This document shows positions 24,005-30,853 of a DNA stretch of 57,779 nt, piece after piece (within the stretch, counting starts at the first letter, position 1; each line of letters opens with the position of its first letter). Location of the stretch: assembly GCA_029938605.1 (NCBI GenBank), contig JAOZUO010000034.1, positions 1 through 57,779 of the forward strand, in the 5' to 3' direction. Position numbers and translations under genes: made by a program. The DNA comes from Deltaproteobacteria bacterium. GTDB taxonomy: Bacteria; Myxococcota_A; Polyangia; HGW-17; JAJRWW01. The notes below the pieces were generated by a model. It saw only the letters and a program-made list of their open reading frames with translations, was not told the origin of the DNA and did no database searches.

Positions 24005-26767
24005 CTAGAAGAAGTTCCCGATGGTGAACTCGAAGACGATGTTCTCCTCGCCGGGCTGCCGCATGAGCGGGATGCCCCACTCGAAGCGCAGCGGCCCGAT
24101 GGGGGAGAACCACCGGAAGCCGAAACCGAAGGAGGTACGAAGCATGGACCGTAGCTGCGGATCCCCGCCGAACAGATCCGACCTCAAGGTGAAGGTCTGG
24201 TCATCGTTGAAGGCGTTGCCCGCGTCGAAGAAGATGACGCCCTTGATGCCCACCTTCTCGAAGATGGGGAACTCGATCTCGGCGTTGAAGATGAGCTGCT
24301 TGTTGCCGCCCCTCGGGAAGTTGAACAGCGTCTCGCTGGGGCTCAGGGAGGAGGGCACGGGCACCCGCGGCCCCAGGGTGCGGGGTCGGAAGCCGCGCAC
24401 GCTGTTGATGCCGCCCACGAAGAATCGCTCGAAGATGGGCACTCCCTGGGGCTCGGAGGAGACCACCATGCCGGCCTCGGCGTTGACCTTGAAGACGATG
24501 CCCTTCCAGATGGGGAAGTACCACCGAGAAAAGAGCGTGTACCGGTTGAAGACGTTCTGGCTGCCCAGATAGGGCAGCGCAAACTCCGTCGAGAAGCTGT
24601 GGAACATGCCCTTGGAGGGGAAGAGCCGGTTGTTGCGGGTGTCGTAGCTGACGGTGGCTCGCACCGAGGAGGTCAAGCCGTCGTTGAAGAGATTGGCGAT
24701 ACGCGCCCCCGAGGGCATCTGGAAGCCGTACTGGGTGGAGCCGCCGAAGATGCCGGTCGATCCCACGTTCACATCCACGTTCTCAATCTTGTAGGTCAGG
24801 AACATGCGGAGGTGGTGGGTGATGGGATATCCCCAGGTGAGGCTGCCACCATAGGCCTGGCGCGCGAAGCTCTCGAAGTTGGTCAGCGAGTTGAACAGCG
24901 AGAAGGCGAACGTCCACCGGGTGTCCAGGAAATAGGGCTCGGTGAAGCGCAGCAAGAAGAGCTGACGTAGACCCGAGACCTGGATCTGCAGGGTGAGGGA
25001 CTGGCCCCGGCCGAAGAGGTTGTTCTGGGCGATCTGCGCCTGGGCGATGAAGTTCTCCACCGAGGAGAAGCCGGCGCCGATCTGGAAGGTGCCCGTGGGG
25101 CGCTCGGTGACCCGCACGTTGATCACGATGCGGTCGTCAGCGCTGCCCTGCTTGGTGTTGACGTTCACATCCTTGAAAAAGCCCAAGGCCATGACCCGTC
25201 GCTTAGAGATGGCGATGCGTCGGGAGCTGTAGAGATCGCCCTCGGAGATGAGCATCTCCCGACGAACCACCTTGTCCCGGGTCTTGGTGTTACCGGCGAT
25301 GTTGATCCGCTCGATGGTGACCAGCTTGCCCTTTTGCAGCTCGAAGGTCAGGTGCACGAGCCGCTTGTCCATGTCGATGTTGGTCAGCGGCGTGATGTTG
25401 GCGAAGGCGTAGCCCCGGTCTTTGTAGAGCCCCGTGAGGCGGACGATGTCCTCACCGAGCTTGGACCGGCTGAAGATCTTCCCGGTCTTGGTGCCCAGGG
25501 CCTTGTGGTAGGGCTTCTTGAGCTCCCGGATGGCCGCCTTGTCTCCCTTGGCGGCACGCTTCATGAGGTCCTTTTTGCCCAGCAAATCCCCCTTGAAGCT
25601 CACCTTACCGATCTTGTATCGCTTCCCCTCGTTGACGTTGATGGTGATGTACATGAAGCGCCGGTCAGGGCTCAACACCACATGGGGCCGCGACAGGGAC
25701 ACGTTGATGTACCCCCGGTCGTAGTAAAAGGCGCGGATCAGCAGCTGATCCCGCTGGAAGACGTCGTCCTTGTAGTTGCCGCTAGAGGTCAGAAACGAGA
25801 AGTACCCCGCCGACTGCGTACGGAGAATCGACGCCAGCTCGTCGCCGGTGACCGCCTTGTTCCCCACAAAGCGCACTTCACGTACGGTGACCTTCTGGCC
25901 CTCTTTGACCCGGAAGTACACGTCGACCTTGTGCTTCTTGGCGTACTTGATCTGGAACTTCACCTCTGCGAGGTAGTACCCCTTGTCCAGGTACTGCTCC
26001 CGGATCTTCTCGGCGTTCTTCTTCACCGCCGGCAGGTTGAGGATGGCCCCCTTCTTGAGGTCCAGCACCTCGTTGATCTTGTCGATGTCGACCTCTTCGT
26101 TGCCGGTGATGATGATCTTCCGGACCGAGGGTTTCTCCTTGACGATGAAGGTCAGAATCACGCCGCCGACGGCGCGTTTGGCGTCCACCTTGATGTCGTC
26201 GAACTTACCCATGCGCCAGATGCGGCGGATGTCCTTACGCAGCCGGAAGGCGGAGAAGATGTCATCTACCCGGGTAACGAGCTCCCGCTGTATCGTCTCA
26301 CTCTCCACGCGCCGGTTGCCCTTGAACCTGATGCGCAGCACCCGCAGGCCCACGCGTCGAGCCACCCGCCGGGCCGGCGTACGGGGCGTCGGGCGCATGC
26401 CGGGTCGGGCCGGCGTACGGGGCGTCGGACGCATGCCGGGTCGGGCCGGCGTACGGGGAGCCGGGCGCATGTCGGGCCCAGCCGGTGTGCGGGGAGCCGG
26501 CGCGGCCAACGCCGTGGAAGCCAGCGCAAAGGCCAGAGCCACGAGCGCAAAGGGTAGCGCCGCCCGCTGGGTCGGCCCCCCTCGGCTAGTCCTTCGACCC
26601 GGAAGTCTGTTCCGGGTTTCGACGGCTCCGAACGCCGATGGCTTCGTTCCTCCTCGGTTGCGTACTCCCGGTACGCGCCCTCGTCGCGCCTTGCCCTCGG
26701 TGCCCGGCCCTCGCCGAAAACCCGGAACGCTTTTCCGGGTCGAGGGACTAGTTGGCAGCCGTGCCAT
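24005..26767 (-). CDS. bamA: BamA, outer-membrane protein assembly factor
   Basis: A 920-residue Omp85 protein that inserts beta-barrels into the outer membrane. Five POTRA domains occupy about residues 150-560 (for example [54 protein letters not shown]). The 16-strand barrel follows, with the [12 protein letters not shown] motif and the C-terminal Phe. The N-terminus is unusual: the only in-frame ATG (26767) lies inside the 3' end of lolD, and translation would then cross the whole mobile element at 26586-26751 before the hydrophobic signal ([19 protein letters not shown], residues about 70-88). After the signal comes a Pro/Arg repeat. The real start could be a later non-ATG codon such as the GTG in the signal core. 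Confidence 0.93.
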   Translation of the reverse strand: MARLPTSPSTRKSVPGFRRGPGTEGKARRGRVPGVRNRGGTKPSAFGAVETRNRLPGRRTSRGGPTQRAALPFALVALAFALASTALAAPAPRTPAGPDMRPAPRTPARPGMRPTPRTPARPGMRPTPRTPARRVARRVGLRVLRIRFKGNRRVESETIQRELVTRVDDIFSAFRLRKDIRRIWRMGKFDDIKVDAKRAVGGVILTFIVKEKPSVRKIIITGNEEVDIDKINEVLDLKKGAILNLPAVKKNAEKIREQYLDKGYYLAEVKFQIKYAKKHKVDVYFRVKEGQKVTVREVRFVGNKAVTGDELASILRTQSAGYFSFLTSSGNYKDDVFQRDQLLIRAFYYDRGYINVSLSRPHVVLSPDRRFMYITINVNEGKRYKIGKVSFKGDLLGKKDLMKRAAKGDKAAIRELKKPYHKALGTKTGKIFSRSKLGEDIVRLTGLYKDRGYAFANITPLTNIDMDKRLVHLTFELQKGKLVTIERINIAGNTKTRDKVVRREMLISEGDLYSSRRIAISKRRVMALGFFKDVNVNTKQGSADDRIVINVRVTERPTGTFQIGAGFSSVENFIAQAQIAQNNLFGRGQSLTLQIQVSGLRQLFLLRFTEPYFLDTRWTFAFSLFNSLTNFESFARQAYGGSLTWGYPITHHLRMFLTYKIENVDVNVGSTGIFGGSTQYGFQMPSGARIANLFNDGLTSSVRATVSYDTRNNRLFPSKGMFHSFSTEFALPYLGSQNVFNRYTLFSRWYFPIWKGIVFKVNAEAGMVVSSEPQGVPIFERFFVGGINSVRGFRPRTLGPRVPVPSSLSPSETLFNFPRGGNKQLIFNAEIEFPIFEKVGIKGVIFFDAGNAFNDDQTFTLRSDLFGGDPQLRSMLRTSFGFGFRWFSPIGPLRFEWGIPLMRQPGEENIVFEFTIGNFF
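26371..26500 (-). repeat. 36-bp tandem repeat in the 5' part of bamA
   Basis: Copies begin at 26371, 26407 and 26443, exactly 36 bp apart, with a diverged fourth copy to about 26500. They encode a 12-residue unit like [12 protein letters not shown] between the signal peptide and the first POTRA domain. The frame is kept whatever the copy number. Confidence 0.85.
26586..26751. mobile_element. MITE-like structured element E1 between lolD and bamA
   Basis: A 166-bp element bounded by inverted repeats of about 35 bp (outermost CTAGTCCTTCGACCCGGAA). Each arm contains its own hairpin (ACCCGGAA, five-base loop, TTCCGGGT). The core, read on the minus strand, contains CAAGGCGCGACGAGGGCGC, a small hairpin GCGTAC...GTACGC, and AACCGAGGAGGAACG. 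The same core, with a different but complementary hairpin, occurs at 39992-40153. Its outer end provides the TAG stop of lolD, and the element is open in the bamA frame. No transposase is encoded, so it would be non-autonomous. Confidence 0.8.
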
Positions 26768-27452
26768 CGTGCTGGATCCTTCCGTCGATCATCGTGACCT
26801 GCCGGGGCATACGCGCCGACAGCTCTTTGTTGTGTGTCACCACGAGCATGGTGGTGCCGAACTCCCGATTGAACTCGAAGAACAACTCGTGCATCTCCTG
26901 GCTCGTCCGCGTGTCCAGATTTCCCGTGGGCTCGTCGGCCAGCACCAGACTCGGCCGCATCATGAGGGCGCGCACCAACGCCACCCGCTGCTGCTCACCA
27001 CCAGAAAGCTTGCCCGGCCGGTGGGTCATTCGCTCGGCGAGCCCCACCCGCTCCAGCAGCTCCTGGGCCCGTCGACGGGCCTTGCTGCTCGGCATACGCT
27101 GGATCAGCGCCGGCATCATCACGTTCTCCAGGGCCGTGAACTCCGGCAGCAGGTGATGGAACTGAAACACGAACCCGATCTGATGCCCGCGGAACTCGTC
27201 TAAGCGCGCCGGCGACAGGCGGGTGATGTCCTGTCCCCGAAAGCTGATGGTGCCCGAAGTCGGGAGATCCAGGGTGCCCAGCACATGCAGCAGGGTGGAC
27301 TTGCCCACCCCGGAAGACCCCACCACCGACACCATCTCACCGCTGCGGATGGTCAGATCGATGCCCCGCAACACGGGAATAAGATTCGAGCCATGCAGAA
27401 AGCTCTTCTTGAGCTCCCTGACCTCGACAAGTATGTCACCGTTTGCTGGCAC
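26748..27452 (-). CDS. lolD: LolD-type lipoprotein-releasing ABC ATPase
   Basis: A 234-residue ATPase of the LolCDE complex, which extracts lipoproteins from the inner membrane for transfer to LolA. Seen: Walker [10 protein letters not shown]-loop [18 protein letters not shown], signature LSGGEQQRV, Walker [10 protein letters not shown], and H-loop VVTHN. I chose GTG at 27452, which gives the normal family length; the frame extends to 27551 without ABC sequence. GGAG lies upstream of the GTG. The usual partners LolC/LolE are not next to it; upstream is ddl. The stop codon TAG lies in the end of mobile element E1. Confidence 0.88.
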   Translation of the reverse strand: MPANGDILVEVRELKKSFLHGSNLIPVLRGIDLTIRSGEMVSVVGSSGVGKSTLLHVLGTLDLPTSGTISFRGQDITRLSPARLDEFRGHQIGFVFQFHHLLPEFTALENVMMPALIQRMPSSKARRRAQELLERVGLAERMTHRPGKLSGGEQQRVALVRALMMRPSLVLADEPTGNLDTRTSQEMHELFFEFNREFGTTMLVVTHNKELSARMPRQVTMIDGRIQHDGTAAN

Positions 27453-27586
27453 GTAAGGAATGCTCCACCGACTCGCCGCTTCCAGAGGTTCATCAAATAT
27501 CAGGGACTTACCCGCAATACCAGAGCAGCGCAGTAGCTTTGGCACATTCATCCCAGACTGTCAACGAGTTGGACCCTAACCCAGGT

Positions 27587-28693
27587 CTATGGGGTTGCCT
27601 TGGCTCTGCTAACAGCGAACTCATACGCCCCGCGGGTGAGACCGGCCACCAGGTCCGCGAAAGAAAGGCCATCGGCAGCGGCCTGCTGGGGCAACAAAGA
27701 GGTCCGGGTGAGGCCGGGGATGGTGTTGGTCTCCAGGGTCACCAGCTCGCCGTCCGGAGTGAGGATAAAGTCAGTACGGGACATGGATCGGCACCCCAGG
27801 ATTTGGTGGGCGGTAAGACCCAGGGCCTGGACCCGATCCCGCACGGAGTCGTCCACTGGCGCCGGACAGATCTCCCGGGCCGCCCCTGGGGTGTACTTGG
27901 CGTGGTAGTCGAAAAAGGATGACTCCACCGGGGTGATCTCCAGGATGGGCAGGGACCGGGTGGGCCCCAGAGCCGGGGTGTCTAAAACGCCACAGGTCAG
28001 CTCTCGGCCGGCCACGAACTCCTCGGCCAACACGTCCGGGTCCAGGACGAAGAGCCGCGACAGCTCTCGGGTCAAATCCCCGTCTTCGCTCACAATCGTG
28101 AGACCCTGGGAGGATCCGAGCTTAGGGGTTTTGAGCACCCAGGGCGGCGAAAAGCGCCGGCGAAGGGCCGCCTCCAGGGTGGCGGGATCTCTCTCCCAGT
28201 CTGCCCGACGGAAGATCTGATCGGCCGCCACGGGGATGTCGAAGGCCCGGTACACGGCCTTGGTCAGGGGCTTGTTCATGGCCAGGCTGGAGGCGTAAGC
28301 GTCCGAGCCCACGTAGGGCAGGTCCACCAGGTCCAGCAGGGATTGCATCTTGCCGTCCTCCCCCTCGGGGCCGTGCATGGCGATGAAGACCACATCCGGG
28401 GCGCGATCCAGGAGCCTACGGATCCCCTCGGGCAACGCCAACCCCGGATCCACTGCGCCCGCGGGATCGGCCTCGGGATCGGCGTCCACCTCGGGATCGG
28501 CGTCCGCCTCGGGATCGGCGTCCGCTACATCCGGGAATCGCCAGCGCCCATCTCGCCCCAGCACCACGGGCCAGGCCTCGAATGCGTCGGCGGGCAGCTG
28601 CGTGAGCACGGCCCAGCCCGACGCCCGGGACACGTCGTGCTCATCGCTCCGGCCCCCCATGAGCACAGCCACTGACAGCTTCTTCACGACCAT
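27587..28693 (-). CDS. ddl: D-alanine--D-alanine ligase family protein
   Basis: A 368-residue ATP-grasp ligase, cytoplasmic, joining two D-alanines for peptidoglycan. Seen: VAVLMGGRSDEHDVS at the N-terminus, HGPEGEDGKMQSLLDL, PYVGSDAYASSLAMNK, ITPVESSFFDYHAKY, RTDFILT, and LETNTIPGLTRTSLLP. GGAGG lies shortly before the ATG. Odd: an Asp/Glu/Pro tandem repeat (DADPEADADPE...) of about 24 residues is inserted at about residues 57-80, between the first strand-helix units. Other ATP-grasp ligases of this group with D-lactate or D-serine specificity cannot be excluded. Confidence 0.88.
   Translation of the reverse strand: MVVKKLSVAVLMGGRSDEHDVSRASGWAVLTQLPADAFEAWPVVLGRDGRWRFPDVADADPEADADPEVDADPEADPAGAVDPGLALPEGIRRLLDRAPDVVFIAMHGPEGEDGKMQSLLDLVDLPYVGSDAYASSLAMNKPLTKAVYRAFDIPVAADQIFRRADWERDPATLEAALRRRFSPPWVLKTPKLGSSQGLTIVSEDGDLTRELSRLFVLDPDVLAEEFVAGRELTCGVLDTPALGPTRSLPILEITPVESSFFDYHAKYTPGAAREICPAPVDDSVRDRVQALGLTAHQILGCRSMSRTDFILTPDGELVTLETNTIPGLTRTSLLPQQAAADGLSFADLVAGLTRGAYEFAVSRAKATP
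28471..28524 (-). repeat. 18-bp tandem repeat inside ddl
   Basis: Three units of 18 bp in a row (starts at 28471, 28489, 28507), differing by one base, encode the acidic repeat DADPEA/V in the ligase. Similar acidic repeats occur in secreted lipoproteins of this window, but here they are in a cytoplasmic enzyme. Confidence 0.85.
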
Positions 28694-28873
28694 CCATGAC
28701 CTCCTGACTACATACTATCTGCTACGCCCAGACGGTCGACTTTTCTGCCCCCGGGTCCGCAACCAACCACTGGTACCAGCGAGCGGTGCCGATGCGCTGA
28801 TAGGGTGTGGGGTGGCTCCGCAGCCAGAAGGTCACCCAGCAACGGTAGCGAACCGGCTGGCAACCGCCTGGGG

Positions 28874-29806
28874 CTACAGCACCGCGCCGAGGACAACCCC
28901 GAGGATCAGGAGGAGGCCGAAGGCCATGTGGAGCTGGGCGGTGGTGACGTCGGCGGTGGCGAGATCCTCGGCCTCACCGGGGCGGCTGGCGAGGACTGTG
29001 CGAAGATTTTTGAGGGCCAAAGGAGAGCTGATCAGAACGACCAGGATCCAGGGAGACCCGACGCGAGCGATGACCAGGCCGACGACGATTGCGTAGGCGC
29101 CCACCACCAGCGTGACGTACTCGGCCCGACCGCCCTTGGCGCCCAGGACCCGGGCGAGGGTGGTGACCTTGGCTTCGGCGTCATGCACCACATCCCGCAG
29201 GTTGTTGGCGGCCAGAATCGCCGCTACCAGGCAGCCCACCGGGAGGCTCAGCAGCAGGACCTCGTGGCGATAGACACCGGTGACGGCCAGGTAGCCCCCG
29301 AGCACCATGAGCGGCCCCATGAGCACAAAGACCAACAGGTCTCCCAGGGCGAAGTACTTGTAGCCCACGGGCCGCCCCGTATACAGATACCCACCCGCCA
29401 GGCCAATGACGCCCAGGGCAGCCATGGACCAGCCCCGAAAGGCGATCAGGATCACGCCCAGGGCCGCGGCCAAGCCAAAGGCCGTGAGCGCACCCCGGAA
29501 GATGGCCTCCGGCGGCAGCAGACCGGTCACCAGGATCCCACTGGAGCCGTAGGAACACTCCCGATCCACGCCGTTCTTATAGTCGCAATAGTCGTTAATC
29601 AGGTTGGTGCCGGCGTGCAAGAGCAGTCCCCCGAGCACCGCCAGGGGCAGCAGGTACCAGGCCTTTGCTCCCTGGGCGCCCAGAGCGAGGAGCCCACCGA
29701 GCACCACCGGGATCACCGACGCAGTGCAGGAAAAAGCCCGGACCGCCTGGACCCAAAGGCTGACACGACTTCGCAAAGGGGCCGCTGTGTTCATCGAAGT
29801 AGCCAT
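28874..29806 (-). CDS. menA: 1,4-dihydroxy-2-naphthoate prenyltransferase (UbiA family)
   Basis: A 310-residue polytopic membrane protein of the UbiA superfamily with about eight or nine hydrophobic segments. Seen: the first Asp-rich motif NLINDYCDYKNGVD at about residues 70-83 and the second NNLRDVVHDAEAKVTTLA at about 205-222, which bind prenyl diphosphate through magnesium. MenA attaches the polyprenyl chain in menaquinone synthesis, and the sequence pattern matches MenA better than UbiA. An ACGGAGTG precedes the ATG. No other men genes are in the window. Confidence 0.88.
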   Translation of the reverse strand: MATSMNTAAPLRSRVSLWVQAVRAFSCTASVIPVVLGGLLALGAQGAKAWYLLPLAVLGGLLLHAGTNLINDYCDYKNGVDRECSYGSSGILVTGLLPPEAIFRGALTAFGLAAALGVILIAFRGWSMAALGVIGLAGGYLYTGRPVGYKYFALGDLLVFVLMGPLMVLGGYLAVTGVYRHEVLLLSLPVGCLVAAILAANNLRDVVHDAEAKVTTLARVLGAKGGRAEYVTLVVGAYAIVVGLVIARVGSPWILVVLISSPLALKNLRTVLASRPGEAEDLATADVTTAQLHMAFGLLLILGVVLGAVL

Positions 29807-29922
29807 GTTTCACTCCGTACTGAAGATTCAATACGAAATTGATAGACCAAAGGGAGCAGCTCCGCAAGCGCAACAAAAAAGAGGGGGAGTGAGCAGGGCG
29901 GTCGCGAAGTCGGAAAAGAGGT

Positions 29923-30014
29923 GTCATCCCGACCGAGCGGAGCGCGTGGAGGGACCTCTCACCAACGCAAGTAGGTGAGATTCCTCGACTCGCCTTTGGC
30001 TCGGTCCGAATGAC
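29923..30014. repeat. 92-bp palindromic repeat
   Basis: Ends GTCATCCCGACCGAG and CTCGGTCCGAATGAC are inverted repeats with 13 of 15 matches. The interior also pairs (GAGGGACCTCTCACC against GGTGAGATTCCTC) around a loop of about ten bases. Palindromes with GTCATCC..GAGCG-like ends are, from general knowledge, common dispersed repeats in many bacteria. Confidence 0.7.
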
Positions 30015-30204
30015 AACCGTTGCTAAGCGGGCCGCCGCGAAGCGGTTCTGCTCCTACCGCGAAGCGGTTTCGTTCAATGACAACCGTTGGCAAGCGGGCC
30101 AGCCACAACTTTGTGATCGCCCTGGGGAAGTGAGGCAGGAGCGCTCACTGATCTACTGAGCTGACTTTTTCGCAGTTGTCCCGCCCTCCGTCGAGCCTCC
30201 AGCA

Positions 30205-30507
30205 ACTGACACTTTGACTGGGGGTGGCGACCACGTCTCCCGAAAGTGTCGGTCTCACGGCCCAAGCACTGACACTTTGACTGGGGGTGGCAGAGCACGT
30301 CCCCCGATAGTGTCGGTCTCACGGCCCGATCACTGACACTTTGACTGGGGGTGGCGACCACGTCTCCCGAAAGTGTCGGTCTCACGGCCCAAGCACTGAC
30401 ACTTTTACTGGGGGTGGCAGACCACGTCTCCCGAAAGTGTCGGTCTCACGGCCCAAGCACTGACACTTTCATGGGGGGTGACGAGCACGTCCCCCGAAAG
30501 TGTCGGT
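30205..30507. repeat. Tandem array of five hairpin units (63-64 bp)
   Basis: Units start at 30205, 30268, 30332, 30395 and 30459. Each has stem arms ACTGACACTTT and AAAGTGTCGGT, which pair over 11 positions as RNA with one G-U. Inside is a nested stem of GGGGGTGG against CCACGTCTCCC or CACGTCCCCC. Where the right inner arm changes from CTCCC to CCCCC, pairing with the G run is kept. Units are separated by about 12 bases (CTCACGGCCCAAGC). There are no unique spacers, so it is not a CRISPR array. Confidence 0.85.
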
Positions 30508-30584
30508 CCTGGTGTGAGGGGTTCGCTCTTTTGTTGCCACCGCCTTACTGAGGGGACGTCGCCGAAGCGACGCATGGTGCGGTG

Positions 30585-30800
30585 TCTGGCAGACAGCGTT
30601 GGTGGTCACCTCTTACGCTGGGGCAGCGCCATTTTTCTTTTTGGCAGGGGGAAAGATCGCCCGGGATCCCTGGCCTTGGGGTAAAAAACCTTCCTCACGG
30701 TAGTGGAGCCAGTGACAGCTGCGCCAGCGGCGTCACCGCCACACCCCTGCGGGGCGTGGCCACGTCGCCCGGCGCCAGCCGGGGCGAGAGAGTGATCGGA
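30585..30800. repeat. Dispersed repeat segments shared with island 2
   Basis: Two segments: about 30585-30660 resembles 41437-41520 at roughly three quarters identity (both contain CTTTTTGGC and AAGATCGCCCGG), and about 30709-30800 resembles 41881-41968 (both contain GACAGCTGCGCCAGCGGCG and CAGCCGGGGCGAGAGAG). A shorter copy of the last part is at 41233-41275. Confidence 0.75.
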
Positions 30801-30853
30801 CGTGGGAAGTGAGGCACTGGTCTTGACCCGGAAAAGCGTTCCGGATCGAAATG

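Larger units (their letters stand above)
29807..30853. other. Repeat island 1 (no genes)
   Basis: About 1 kb without a supported gene. It contains, in order: a 92-bp imperfect palindrome (29923-30014); two copies of a 25-bp unit (30009-30033, 30077-30101); a segment at 30147-30178 also found near 40892 and 41287; the tandem hairpin array (30205-30507); and segments at about 30585-30660 and 30709-30800 shared with 41430-41520 and 41881-41968. A hairpin near 30826-30842 resembles the arm of element E1. Open frames here just translate the repeats. Confidence 0.75.

Noticed and set aside
25334..26557. 407-residue plus-strand frame opposite bamA
   Set aside because: It mirrors bamA codons in a high-GC region; its composition is that of an antisense frame, and BamA is unmistakable on the other strand.
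30074..30385. Minus-strand frame over the hairpin array
   Set aside because: It just translates the 63-bp repeat (recurring TDTFGRR and PQSKCQ); 63 is a multiple of 3, which keeps the frame open.
30205..30507. CRISPR array
   Set aside because: Repeats are tandem without unique spacers and are themselves long hairpins; no cas genes nearby.
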